Assembly (NCBI RefSeq): GCF_003254525.1
Contig: NZ_QFYS01000001.1
Location: 1-64,000 of the forward strand
Source: Phenylobacterium kunshanense
GTDB taxonomy: Bacteria > Pseudomonadota > Alphaproteobacteria > Caulobacterales > Caulobacteraceae
Direction: 5' to 3'
DNA length: 64,000 bases
Position numbers and translations under genes: made by a program. Every line of letters begins with the position of its first letter. Position 1 is the stretch's first letter. The notes beneath the pieces were generated by a model, which searched no databases, was not told the DNA's origin, and worked only from the letters and a program-made list of their open reading frames with translations. Of the stretch, positions 52,253 through 61,240 are shown one piece after another.

Positions 52253-53328
52253 GGCGCGAAGAGGTCGATCTGGTCGCCGGCCTTGGGCGGGATGCGAAAC
52301 CGGCCGGTGTCCAGCGCCGCCCACGGCGCATCCAGGCCGAAACGCCGCTGCGCCGCCTTGAAGCGCCGGGACATCAGGTCGGCGAGCGGGCCTTCGCCGC
52401 GCATCCGGCTGCCCCACTGGCTGTCATAGTCCTTGCCGCCGCGCATCTGGCGGACCAGCGACATGACCCGGCGCGCCCGGTCGGGGTGGTCGCTCTCCAG
52501 CCATTCGCGGAACAGGTCCTTGATCTCCAGCGGCAGGCGCAACGCCACGTAGCCGGCCCCCAAGGCGCCCGCTTCGGCGGCGCGTTCCAGCACCGCCTCC
52601 AGTTCGTGGTCGTTCAGGCCCGGAATGCTGGGGGCGAACATGACGCTGACCGGCACGCCGGCCGCAGAGAGGCGGCGGATCGCATCGAGGCGCTTCTCGG
52701 GCGTGGCGGCGCGCGGCTCCATCGACCGGGCCAGCCGGCGATCGAGGGTCGTCACCGAGATCGCCACCCGCGTCAGCCCCTGCGCCGCAGCCTCGGCCAG
52801 CAGGTCGAGGTCCCGGACGATCAGCGCCGACTTGGTGATGATCGTGAAGGGGTGTCGAAAGCGGACGAGCACTTCCATGACCTGGCGCGTCACCCGCAGC
52901 GTCCGCTCCTGCGGCTGGTAGGGGTCGGTGTTGCCGCCGATGTGGATGAACTCGGGCCTGTAGCGCGGCTTGCGGAGTTCGGCCTCCAGCAGTTCGGCGG
53001 CGCGCGGCTTGAAGAACAGCTTCGTCTCGAAGTCGAGGCCGGGGGAGAGGCCCATGTAGGCGTGGGCGGGACGGGCGTAGCAGTAGGTGCAGCCGTGCTC
53101 GCAGCCCCGGTAGGGGTTGATCGAGGCCGAGAAGCCCACGTCGGGGCTGTCATTGCGCGTGATGATCACCCTGGCCGTCTCGGGGGCCACCTCGGTCGTG
53201 ATCTGCCTGGGTTCGCCGTCGTCCGCTGTCCAGCCGTCGTCGAAGGCCTCGCGGACCTGGCTCTCATAGCGGCCCGTGACGTTCGAGCGGACGCCTCGGC
53301 CGCGGATCTGCTGCGTGAAACTGGACAC
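52249..53328 (-). CDS. PA0069-family radical SAM protein
   Basis: This 359-residue radical SAM enzyme has the cluster motif CEHGCTYCYARP (C-x3-C-x2-C), GGNTDPYQP, and SVTTLD; it is related to spore photoproduct lyase-like proteins. Its substrate is unknown. The start is uncertain: GTG 53328 was chosen because the longer frame runs through the LexA-type box. That box, 24 bases upstream, suggests DNA-damage control and a role in repair (inference). Confidence 0.88.
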   Translation of the reverse strand: MSSFTQQIRGRGVRSNVTGRYESQVREAFDDGWTADDGEPRQITTEVAPETARVIITRNDSPDVGFSASINPYRGCEHGCTYCYARPAHAYMGLSPGLDFETKLFFKPRAAELLEAELRKPRYRPEFIHIGGNTDPYQPQERTLRVTRQVMEVLVRFRHPFTIITKSALIVRDLDLLAEAAAQGLTRVAISVTTLDRRLARSMEPRAATPEKRLDAIRRLSAAGVPVSVMFAPSIPGLNDHELEAVLERAAEAGALGAGYVALRLPLEIKDLFREWLESDHPDRARRVMSLVRQMRGGKDYDSQWGSRMRGEGPLADLMSRRFKAAQRRFGLDAPWAALDTGRFRIPPKAGDQIDLFAP

Positions 53329-53351
53329 GCCGGCAGAGTAGATGCTCCAAT

Positions 53352-53366
53352 GAACAAAACAAGAAC
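53352..53366 (-). promoter_or_regulatory. LexA-type SOS box
   Basis: On the minus strand it reads GTTC-TTGTTTT-GTTC, an exact GTTC-N7-GTTC match with a T-rich centre. It lies between the divergent radical SAM gene (24 bases) and the small glycosyltransferase-like gene (39 bases), so it may control either. Confidence 0.65.
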
Positions 53367-53404
53367 TCTTGACCTTGGCCGTAAAAGCAAGGTCTGAGGA
53401 CGGG

Positions 53405-53851
53405 ATGCTGACGGTGATCATCGACGCGCGCGCAGACGCCGAACGCCTTCCGGCGTTGCTGGCCCAGCTCACGGCCGGCGCCGTGGATGGGCTGGTGAAG
53501 CAGGTCGCGATCGTGGCGGCGGCCGATCAGCCCGGCATCGATCTGCTGTGCGAGGACATGGGCGCCGACGCCTTTCCCAGCCTGGAGGCTGCAGCGGTCG
53601 CTGCGAGAGGCGAGCGGCTGCTCGTCGTCCCCGCGGAACTCCGTCTGCGCGACGGCTGGATCGGGGCGCTGGAAGCGCACCTCGCCGCCGGCGGAGCGCC
53701 AGCGCTGGTCGAGGGGTTGGGGAAGGGCGGGCTCTTCGTGCGCCCGCCCTGCGGCGTGCTAGTCGAACGCGACCGTCTGAAGGGCCGCCGCGGCGCCGAT
53801 CTGCAGCGGCTCCGTCGCGAGCTCGGGCTGCGTCCGCGCCGCATCGGGTAG
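53405..53851 (+). CDS. Small glycosyltransferase-like protein
   Basis: This 148-residue protein looks like the N-terminal nucleotide-sugar half of a family 2 glycosyltransferase (LTVIIDARADAERLPALLAQ, GADAFPSLEAAAVAARGERLL, LRDGWIGALEAHL). The acceptor half is missing, so activity is doubtful. ATG 53405 follows GAGG. Its last 31 codons overlap the convergent lytic transglycosylase gene by 93 bases, which is unusual. A LexA-type box lies upstream. Confidence 0.65.
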   Translation: MLTVIIDARADAERLPALLAQLTAGAVDGLVKQVAIVAAADQPGIDLLCEDMGADAFPSLEAAAVAARGERLLVVPAELRLRDGWIGALEAHLAAGGAPALVEGLGKGGLFVRPPCGVLVERDRLKGRRGADLQRLRRELGLRPRRIG

Positions 53852-55357
53852 GTCGAGGCGGGCGTCGATGCGCCGCGCGCCGCCGGCGATGGCGTCGAGC
53901 GTGCGGGTCTCCTCACCGAGGACGCGCTTGTACGTCCAGTAGGAGGTCATGACCTTCTCGACGTAGTTGCGGGTCTCGAGGGCCGGCAGCGTCTCGATCA
54001 TCAGCAGCGGGTCGTCGTCGCCCACCTTCTGGATGGTGTTGAGGACCGCGCCGGGGCCAGCGTTGTAGGCCGCCACCACCTTCAGCAGGTCCGAGCCGAC
54101 GCCGCGGTCCATGAGGTAGGCGAGATAGTCCTGTCCGGCCCGCAGGTTGATGGCGGGGTTGAGCAGGATCTTCGGCTTGCGCTGGAACGTCCGGTCGCCG
54201 GTCGCGAGCGCCGCCGACGACGGCAGGAGCTGCATCAGCCCCATGGCCCCGGCGTGCGAAATGGCGCGCGGATTGAACGCGCTCTCATGCCGCACGATCG
54301 CATAGACCAAGGCCTTGTCGACCGTGAAGCCGTCCTTCGGCTGCAGCGGCGGAAGCTGATAGTCGCCGAGCGCGAGGTACGAGGCGCGTCCGCCCGGATC
54401 GGCGGCAGGGCCGAGGTTCGTCAGCAGGGCCGACCAGGCTGTACGCTCCTGCGACGTCCGGGCGAGGGCGAGGCCTGCGCGGAGTTCCTGTCGAGCGTCC
54501 TCGATGCGACCGATCTGGGCGAGGGCCGCGGCGCGGTGCGCGCGGGGATTCTCGCGAACGAAGCTGCCCAGCTCCTGCGCAGGCGGATGGTACGATGCGA
54601 GCACCAACTCGCCAGTCGGCGCCTCTGCGCGCTGCATCACGACCTGACGTTCGGCGATCATGCCGTAGAACGTCTGCGGCGCCTGGGCGGCGAGCCTCAG
54701 ATAGGCCTGGGCGGCGGAACCGTCCCCAAGGGCGAGGGACGACCGCGAGGCCCAGTAGGCGCCGGCGGCGCGAAGCCACGGATCTTCCCGATCATCCTGG
54801 GCGACCTGGGCGAAATAGTCGCGGGCCTGGCCGTATTCGCGAAGGCGCCAGGCGGCGAGGCCGGCGATCCAGCGCTCGCCGACGCCGACGGCAAGTTCGA
54901 AGGCCGTGCGGGCGTCGCCGGAATAGAAGGCCTCGCGGGCGGGGCGGGTCACCTCGCTGCGGGCGGTGTCCATCAGCGCGACCTCGGGCGTCGCCAGCGG
55001 CATGGCCGCGTCGGCGGGCTTGCGCTTGGCGGCGAGGGCGAAGATGCGATCCGCCACGGGAAGGTCGCGGAAGCGGGTCAGCCAGCCGGCCAGTTCCTCG
55101 AACCCAGCCTTGTGGGCGGTCGGGTGCATCAGGGCGCGGAAGGACAGATAGCCCTTAAGCGACTGGTCCTGGATCTCGGCGGCGGTGAGCTCGGCGCCCA
55201 GGAAATCGCCCTGGTCCACGGCCTCAAAGGCGGCGGCATAGGCGCGGGCGTCGGATTCGGAGAGGGCCTTCAACGACCCGGCGGCAGCGGTGCTGGCGAC
55301 CGAGGCGGCGGCGACGAGGGACAATACCCCGACGCGCAGGCGCTGTTTTAGCGTCAT
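53759..55357 (-). CDS. slt: Soluble lytic murein transglycosylase (GH23)
   Basis: This 532-residue periplasmic enzyme cuts the glycan strand of peptidoglycan. A signal peptide (LSLVAAASVASTAAA) and a long superhelical domain (to about residue 350) precede the GH23 domain. That domain has the catalytic Glu in VRHESAFNPRAISHAGAMGLMQLLP and the AAYNAGPG motif. ATG 55357 was chosen for the signal peptide; the open frame runs further. The C-terminal end overlaps the convergent gene by 93 bases. Confidence 0.93.
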   Translation of the reverse strand: MTLKQRLRVGVLSLVAAASVASTAAAGSLKALSESDARAYAAAFEAVDQGDFLGAELTAAEIQDQSLKGYLSFRALMHPTAHKAGFEELAGWLTRFRDLPVADRIFALAAKRKPADAAMPLATPEVALMDTARSEVTRPAREAFYSGDARTAFELAVGVGERWIAGLAAWRLREYGQARDYFAQVAQDDREDPWLRAAGAYWASRSSLALGDGSAAQAYLRLAAQAPQTFYGMIAERQVVMQRAEAPTGELVLASYHPPAQELGSFVRENPRAHRAAALAQIGRIEDARQELRAGLALARTSQERTAWSALLTNLGPAADPGGRASYLALGDYQLPPLQPKDGFTVDKALVYAIVRHESAFNPRAISHAGAMGLMQLLPSSAALATGDRTFQRKPKILLNPAINLRAGQDYLAYLMDRGVGSDLLKVVAAYNAGPGAVLNTIQKVGDDDPLLMIETLPALETRNYVEKVMTSYWTYKRVLGEETRTLDAIAGGARRIDARLDLPDAARTQPELATEPLQIGAAAALQTVAFD

Positions 55358-55433
55358 GCGGCCTTCTTCGCGCACCAGGACTAACGCCAGGTTGAGCGCG
55401 ATCCCTTTTCTCAAAGTCCCACGAACGGCGAGG

Positions 55434-56255
55434 CTAGTGGGGTCGCTCGGGGCGATCAAGCCTTTCGGTGAGAGTCAGAAGGTCGCTCCAGGCCCGCTTC
55501 TTGGCTCCCGGCTGCCGCAGCAGGAAGGCCGGGTGAAGCGTCGGCATGGCTGGCAGCTCAAGGGATTCGTCGGCTGAACGCCACTCGAACCAGCGGCCGC
55601 GAAGCGACAGGATGCCCTCCTCGCGCTTCAGCAGGGACTTCGCCGAGGCGCCGCCCACGAGCAGCAGCATCTTGGGGTCAACCAGCGCGATCATGCGCTC
55701 GAGGAAGGGCGCGCATATGGCCTGCTCCGCGGGCGTCGGCGTCCGGTTGCCGGGGGGGCGCCAGAACACGGTGTTGGTGATCAGGACGCGGTCCGTTAGC
55801 CCGGCGGCGGCAAGCATCTTGTCCAGCAGCTTGCCGGCGCGGCCGACGAAGGGCGCGCCCTGGGCGTCCTCGTCGGCGCCGGGCCCTTCGCCGATCACCA
55901 TCAGAGGCGCTGCGGGATCGCCTCGGAACACCACGGCCTTCGTCGCCGCGCCCTCGAACCTCAGCGGGCAGCCCTCGAAGGCGGAGATGGCGGCGACCAG
56001 GGCGACGAGGTCCTGTGCGCCCGCGGCGAGCTGCCGCGCGGCCGCGACGGCGGAGGAGATATCGATGGGCGCGGCGCCGGCTCGCGGCGGTGCGACCACG
56101 GCCACGGGGGGCGGCTTGACGGGTGGCAGGATCCGCCCGGCCTCGATCCGGTCGACCGGCTCGTCCAGCAGCATGGCGTCGACGCCCGCGTCGGCCCAGA
56201 AGGCGAGCAGGCTTTCGGCGATGCGGCTCAGCGACTGGTCGGCGGGCGCCGTCAT
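55434..56255 (-). CDS. Uracil-DNA glycosylase, family 4-like, cluster cysteines partly lost
   Basis: This 273-residue repair enzyme removes uracil from DNA. It has GEGPGADEDAQGAPFVGRAG, then NTVFWRPPGNRTP, and HPAFLLRQPG, the three active regions of the family. Of the four usual [4Fe-4S] cysteines two remain (FEGCPL and AICAPFL); the positions before them read Phe/Ala and Trp. This variant is, as I recall, common in alphaproteobacteria. The N-terminal 70 residues are a proline-rich extension. It is divergent from the M48 protease. Confidence 0.9.
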   Translation of the reverse strand: MTAPADQSLSRIAESLLAFWADAGVDAMLLDEPVDRIEAGRILPPVKPPPVAVVAPPRAGAAPIDISSAVAAARQLAAGAQDLVALVAAISAFEGCPLRFEGAATKAVVFRGDPAAPLMVIGEGPGADEDAQGAPFVGRAGKLLDKMLAAAGLTDRVLITNTVFWRPPGNRTPTPAEQAICAPFLERMIALVDPKMLLLVGGASAKSLLKREEGILSLRGRWFEWRSADESLELPAMPTLHPAFLLRQPGAKKRAWSDLLTLTERLDRPERPH

Positions 56256-56340
56256 TCGGGATGTTCACTCCGGCAATGGCTTGCGCCACTCTTCGCGCGA
56301 AGCGGCGGACTTGTCAGCCGCGAAGGCGCGAGGAGGGACG

Positions 56341-57744
56341 ATGTTGCGGCGGATCGGGGCGGGACTGGCGCTCGCGCTGCTGCTGGCCGGCCCGGCGCCC
56401 GCGCAGACCTCCTACGCCGAGCGGGCGCAGCACGAGGCGATCCTTGCCGAGGTAGGTGGTCGGTACGCGGGGCCCCAGGCGGACTACGTCGCCGCGGTGG
56501 GAGAGCGCGTCGCCACCGGCGCGGGTCTGGCCGGCCGGTGCGAGTTCGTCCTGGTGGACAGCAAGGTGGTCAACGCCTTCACCGCCCCGCCAGGCTGCCA
56601 CGTCTATGTCACCCGCGGGCTGCTCGCGATCATGAATTCGGAGGCCGAGCTGGCCGCCGTGCTGGGGCACGAGCTGGGCCATGTCACGGCGCGGCATGCG
56701 GCCCGGCAGCGAAATCAGGAGGTCGTGACCAGTCTGGCGGCGGCGCTGGTCGGCGCGGTTTCGAAGTCGGACATGGTGGGCGGCATCGCCAAGCAGGCGG
56801 CGAAGCTCACCAACCTCGGCTACTCGCGGGCCCAGGAGCACGAGGCGGACACGCTTTCGCTGCGCTATCTGCCGGCGGCCGGGTATCCGGTCCGAGGTCT
56901 CGCGGATGTGCTTGGCGATCTGCAGCGCGAGGATGCGTACTCGGCCCGCGCGACCGGCCGCGACCCGCGGGCTCTCCCGGCCTGGGCCAGCACCCATCCG
57001 CTGACCGCTGACCGCATCCGTCGGGTGCGCCAGCAGGCCGCAGACATGCCAGACGAAGGTGACCTCGCCGGCGACGCCTACCTCGCCGCCCTCGACGGCC
57101 TCACCTATGGCGACAGTGCTGATCAGGGGGTTGTGGCGGGGCGGACCTTCACTCATCCGCGCCTGGGGATCGCCTTCGAGGCGCCGGCCGGGTTCCGGCT
57201 TACGGACCAGCCGCAGGGCGTGCGTATCGACGGGCCGGACGGAATGCGGGGGGAGTTCGCCGCCGGGCGGGCCACGCCCGATCGTCTGCAAGACTACGCG
57301 GTCCAGGTCCTGGGCGCTGTGGCGGGCGGCGCGGCGATCCGGGTGGGGCGGCCGGCGAGGACGCTCGTCAACGGCGTGGACGCGGTCGTGCTACCGGCCC
57401 AGGCGGCGACGCGAGCAGGCCCGGTCGAGGTCGTCGTGGCCGCCTATGGCGTCGGCGGTGGGCGCGCCTACCACTTCGCCACCATCGCCCCCGCGGGCCG
57501 CGCCAGCCTCTTCGAGCCGATGTACGGATCGTTCCGCCGCCTGAGCGAAAGCGAGGCGGCCGCCCTGGGGCCGACCCGAATCCGAACCGTCACGGTCCGC
57601 CGGGGCGACACGATCGAGAGCCTCTCCCAGCGCATGGTCGGCGACGATCCGCTCGGCAGGTTCCTGATGCTGAACGCGCTGTCCGAAGGGGAGGGGCTTA
57701 CGCCCGGACGGCGTGTGAAGATTGTCACGGCCGGCGCGCCCTGA
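56341..57744 (+). CDS. M48 metalloprotease with LysM domain
   Basis: This 467-residue exported protease has a signal peptide (IGAGLALALLLAGPAPAQ), the zinc motif HELGH at 110-114 and the third ligand in EHEADTLSLRY. A middle domain of unknown role follows, and a C-terminal LysM-like domain (VTVRRGDTIESLSQRM) would bind peptidoglycan. It resembles BepA/LoiP-type periplasmic quality-control proteases. AGGAGG lies five bases before ATG 56341. Confidence 0.92.
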   Translation: MLRRIGAGLALALLLAGPAPAQTSYAERAQHEAILAEVGGRYAGPQADYVAAVGERVATGAGLAGRCEFVLVDSKVVNAFTAPPGCHVYVTRGLLAIMNSEAELAAVLGHELGHVTARHAARQRNQEVVTSLAAALVGAVSKSDMVGGIAKQAAKLTNLGYSRAQEHEADTLSLRYLPAAGYPVRGLADVLGDLQREDAYSARATGRDPRALPAWASTHPLTADRIRRVRQQAADMPDEGDLAGDAYLAALDGLTYGDSADQGVVAGRTFTHPRLGIAFEAPAGFRLTDQPQGVRIDGPDGMRGEFAAGRATPDRLQDYAVQVLGAVAGGAAIRVGRPARTLVNGVDAVVLPAQAATRAGPVEVVVAAYGVGGGRAYHFATIAPAGRASLFEPMYGSFRRLSESEAAALGPTRIRTVTVRRGDTIESLSQRMVGDDPLGRFLMLNALSEGEGLTPGRRVKIVTAGAP

Positions 57745-57824
57745 CGCGTAACCGCGCTTCGCGCTTGACCGCCGCTGTGTGACGTCCTGATAAGACGCGC
57801 AATCTTGAGGGCAAGGGGACCACG

Positions 57825-59483
57825 ATGAGCGAGCCGATCCAGCGCGAGGCCATGGAGTACGACGTCGTCGTCGTGGGCGCCGGTCCGTCGGGCCTGGCCG
57901 CCGCCATCCGGCTGAAGCAGCTTTCCGCCGATCTCACCGTCGCGGTGGTGGAGAAGGGCGCCGAAGTCGGCGCGCACATCCTGTCGGGCGCGGTGATCGA
58001 TCCGAAGGCCCTCTCGGAACTCATCCCCGACTGGAAGGCCAAGGGCGCGCCGCTGGAGACGCCGGTCACCAAGGACCGGTTCCTGGTGCTGGGTCCGCAA
58101 GGCTCCATCGAGCTGCCGATGTGGGCGATGCCGCCCTTCATGGACAACCACGGAAACTACATCGCCAGCCTCGGCAACGTGTGCCGCTGGCTCGCCACCC
58201 AGGCCGAGGAACTGGGGGTCGAGATCTATCCGGGCATGGCCGCGTCGGCCCCGATCTTTGAGGGCGACAAGCTGGTCGGCGTCGTCGTCGGCGAGTTCGG
58301 CATCGGCAAGGATGGCCAGCCGGGTCCGAACTACGAGCCGGGCATGGAGCTGCGCGGCAAGTATGTGTTCATCGGCGAGGGCGTGCGCGGCTCGCTCGCC
58401 AAGGTGCTGAAGGCCAAGTACGACCTGGGCAAGGGCGCCGAGCCCGAGAAGTACGGCATCGGCATCAAGGAGCTGTGGCAGATCCCGGCCGAGAACCACC
58501 AGCCGGGTCTGGTGGTGCACACCACGGGCTGGCCGTTGGACATGAACACCGGCGGTGGCAGCTTCCTCTACCACTTCGGAGACAACTACGTGGCCATCGG
58601 CTACGTGGTGCACCTGAACTACAAGAACCCCTGGCTGTCGCCCTTCGACGAATTCCAGCGGTACAAGCACCATCCCGAGATCTCGAAGTACCTGGAGGGC
58701 GGCAAGCGGATCGCCTACGGCGCGCGGGCCATCAGCGAGGGCGGCCTGCAGTCGATCCCGAAGCTCTACTTCCCGGGTGGCGTCCTGCTGGGCGATTCCG
58801 CCGGCTTCGTGAACGTCCCGCGGATCAAGGGCAGCCATGCGGCGATCAAGAGCGGCATGATGGCCGCCGAGGCCGCCTTCGAGGCGATCCAGGCCGGCCG
58901 CTCGGGCGACGAACTGAGCGGGTACAAGCAGAAGTTCGACGGCTCGTGGCTGCGCAAGGAACTGCATGTCGTCCGCAACGCCAAGCCGATCCTGTCGAAG
59001 TACGGCACCGTTCTGGGCGGCGCGCTGGGCATGTTCGACCTGTGGACCAACCACTTGTTCGGCGGCCTGTCGATCTTCGGCACCATGAAGCATGGCAAGT
59101 CCGACTCCGCCTCCACCGGCCTCGCGAAGGACTACAAGCCGATCGTCTATCCGAAGCCCGACGGCGTGATCAGCTTCGACAAACTGTCCAGCGTGTTCCT
59201 GGCCAGCACGAACCACGACGAGAATCAGCCGGCCCACCTGAAGCTGCGCGACCCGTCGGTGCCGATCGACGTGAACCTCGCCAAGTACGGCGAGCCGGCG
59301 CGGCTCTACTGCCCGGCGGGCGTCTACGAGGTGCTCTACGACGAGCAGGGCCAGAACCCGAAGTTCCAGATCAACTTCCAGAACTGCGTCCACTGCAAGA
59401 CCTGCGATATCAAGGATCCGTCGCAGAACATCGACTGGACGACGCCGCAGGGCGGGGACGGGCCGAACTACCCGAATATGTGA
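57825..59483 (+). CDS. Electron transfer flavoprotein-ubiquinone oxidoreductase
   Basis: This 552-residue membrane-associated enzyme passes electrons from ETF to ubiquinone. It has the FAD motif VVVVGAGPSGLAAAIRLKQL, a quinone-binding half (GGGLQSIP-like SEGGLQSIPKLYFPGG), and a C-terminal [4Fe-4S] ferredoxin-like domain with cysteines in YCPAG and NCVHCKTCDIKDP. It completes fatty-acid oxidation begun by the acyl-CoA dehydrogenases. ATG 57825 follows AAGGGGACC. It is a single gene; the TPR gene follows after 62 bases. Confidence 0.96.
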   Translation: MSEPIQREAMEYDVVVVGAGPSGLAAAIRLKQLSADLTVAVVEKGAEVGAHILSGAVIDPKALSELIPDWKAKGAPLETPVTKDRFLVLGPQGSIELPMWAMPPFMDNHGNYIASLGNVCRWLATQAEELGVEIYPGMAASAPIFEGDKLVGVVVGEFGIGKDGQPGPNYEPGMELRGKYVFIGEGVRGSLAKVLKAKYDLGKGAEPEKYGIGIKELWQIPAENHQPGLVVHTTGWPLDMNTGGGSFLYHFGDNYVAIGYVVHLNYKNPWLSPFDEFQRYKHHPEISKYLEGGKRIAYGARAISEGGLQSIPKLYFPGGVLLGDSAGFVNVPRIKGSHAAIKSGMMAAEAAFEAIQAGRSGDELSGYKQKFDGSWLRKELHVVRNAKPILSKYGTVLGGALGMFDLWTNHLFGGLSIFGTMKHGKSDSASTGLAKDYKPIVYPKPDGVISFDKLSSVFLASTNHDENQPAHLKLRDPSVPIDVNLAKYGEPARLYCPAGVYEVLYDEQGQNPKFQINFQNCVHCKTCDIKDPSQNIDWTTPQGGDGPNYPNM

Positions 59484-59545
59484 GCCGGCCGGACTCATGT
59501 GACGTCTGGGCGCTTGCGGCCGACCGTCGGCGCGCCCAGAGTCAT

Positions 59546-61237
59546 ATGATGCGTCTTGCCCTGCTTGCCTTCGCCGCCCCGCTAGTTCTTCTCGGCGGGT
59601 GCGCCACGTCATCCCGCGACGACGCAGCCGCGCCGCCTGCGGCCGCGGCGGCCGACAGCGCCTATGGCATGTTCCTGGCGGGCAACGCCGCGTTGAGCGA
59701 GGGGCGCAGCGGCGAGGCGGCGCGGTTCCTGGATTTAGCGCGCGCCGAAAGTGGCGGTGATCCGGCCGTGGCCGAGCGCGCCTTCCAGGCAGCCCTGATG
59801 GCGGGAGAGATCGGCAAGGCCGCAGCGCTGGCTCCGGACGGCCCGGCCGCATCGGAGCCCGGCAAGCGGCTCGGCCGGCTGGCCAAGGTCGTGGACGCGC
59901 TGTCGCGCGGTCGGGGAAAGGTCGCCAAGGAAGAGTTGGCGGCGGACGGTATCGGCTTCCCGCATCGCAGCGCTGCGGCGCTGCTAGGGCCCTGGGTGGC
60001 GGCGGCGGCCGGCGACACCGAGGGCGCCGTCGTGCGTCCCCAGGTCCGCGGCGACGGTGGTGTCGACTACTTCGGTCAGATCGGCCAGGCGCACCTCTTC
60101 GAGCGGTATCGCCGCTACGATGAGGCCGAGACGAACTTCAAGGCGCTGACAGGTGTGGCTCGCCCGAGCGAGATCGCGGTCATCGCCCATGGGGCCTTTC
60201 TTGAGCGGCGCGGCCGCAGGGCCGAGGCGCAGGCCCTCTATGACGAGGCCCTGCAGCGCAATCCCGCGAATCTCAGCCTGAAGTCGGCGCGGGCTCGGCT
60301 GGCCTCGGGCAAGCCGGCTCCCGCCATGCCGACGGTCAAGGAGGGTGCGGCGTTCGCCCTTCTGGCGCCGGCGGCCGCCATGATCAGCGCCAAGCAGGAG
60401 CAGGTCGGGCTCGCCTACCTGCGCCTCGCCTTGCACCTGGACCCGACCCGCAACGACGCGTGGCTGATGCTGGGGGATGTCCTCCAGGAGGGCGGCGACG
60501 TCGAGGGCGCACGCGCGGCCTACGCCAGGCCGAAGGCAGTCGCAGCCGAGTTTCCCGCCGCCCAGGCCAAGCTGGCGTGGAGCTACCATAACGATGGCGA
60601 CAAGGAAGGCGCAATCCGCCTGGCCCGGGCGGGCGCGGAGACGGGCGACCGCGAGGCGCGCCTCACGCTGTCCGATCTTCTTCGGGCCAACGAACGCTAC
60701 GAGGAGGCCATCGGCCTGCTGGACGGCCTGATCGCCGAGACGAAGACTCCTGATTGGACCCTACACTACGCCCGCGGGCAGGCGCTGGAGCGCAGCGGGC
60801 GCTGGAAGGAGGCCGAGACCGACCTCAGCCTCGCCCTCAAGCTACGGCCCGACGAGCCGGAACTGCTCAACTACCTCGGCTACGCCTGGATCGACCGGGG
60901 GGAGCGGCTTGAGGAAGCCCTCGCGATGGTCGAGAAGGCGGTCGCCGCCAATCCACGCTCGGGCGCCATCGTCGACAGCCTGGGCTGGGCCCACTACCGG
61001 CTCGGGAACTACAAGAAGGCGGTCGAGGTGCTGGAGGAAGCGGTCGAACTCGAGGCCGGCGATCCCGAGATCAACAATCACCTTGGCGACGCCTACTGGA
61101 TGGTCGGCCGCAAGGACGAGGCGGGTTTCCAGTGGCGGCGGGTCCTGACGCTCGACCCGGACGACAAGATCAAGACGGACGCCGAGAAGAAGCTGGCCTC
61201 CGGCCTTGGCCCCCAGCCTAAGCTGGCCGGGCAATAG
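59546..61237 (+). CDS. TPR-repeat lipoprotein
   Basis: This 563-residue protein has a lipoprotein signal with lipobox LLGGC and many tetratricopeptide repeats. The clearest are near the C-terminus (WTLHYARGQALERSGRWKEA, NYLGYAWIDRGERLEEA, GWAHYRLGNYKKAVEVLEEA, LGDAYWMVGRKDEAG). It probably scaffolds envelope complexes. The open frame extends far upstream, but that part is the shadow of the previous gene; ATG 59546 begins the signal. ispE follows after three bases. Confidence 0.9.
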   Translation: MMRLALLAFAAPLVLLGGCATSSRDDAAAPPAAAAADSAYGMFLAGNAALSEGRSGEAARFLDLARAESGGDPAVAERAFQAALMAGEIGKAAALAPDGPAASEPGKRLGRLAKVVDALSRGRGKVAKEELAADGIGFPHRSAAALLGPWVAAAAGDTEGAVVRPQVRGDGGVDYFGQIGQAHLFERYRRYDEAETNFKALTGVARPSEIAVIAHGAFLERRGRRAEAQALYDEALQRNPANLSLKSARARLASGKPAPAMPTVKEGAAFALLAPAAAMISAKQEQVGLAYLRLALHLDPTRNDAWLMLGDVLQEGGDVEGARAAYARPKAVAAEFPAAQAKLAWSYHNDGDKEGAIRLARAGAETGDREARLTLSDLLRANERYEEAIGLLDGLIAETKTPDWTLHYARGQALERSGRWKEAETDLSLALKLRPDEPELLNYLGYAWIDRGERLEEALAMVEKAVAANPRSGAIVDSLGWAHYRLGNYKKAVEVLEEAVELEAGDPEINNHLGDAYWMVGRKDEAGFQWRRVLTLDPDDKIKTDAEKKLASGLGPQPKLAGQ

Positions 61238-61240
61238 GCG

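Noticed and set aside
53286..53472. Upstream start of the radical SAM gene at 53472
   Set aside because: It would run through the LexA-type box and into the divergent gene; the added residues have no family support.
58475..59545. Upstream extension of the TPR lipoprotein frame
   Set aside because: It overlaps the ETF-ubiquinone oxidoreductase in another frame, and the lipoprotein signal begins only at 59546.
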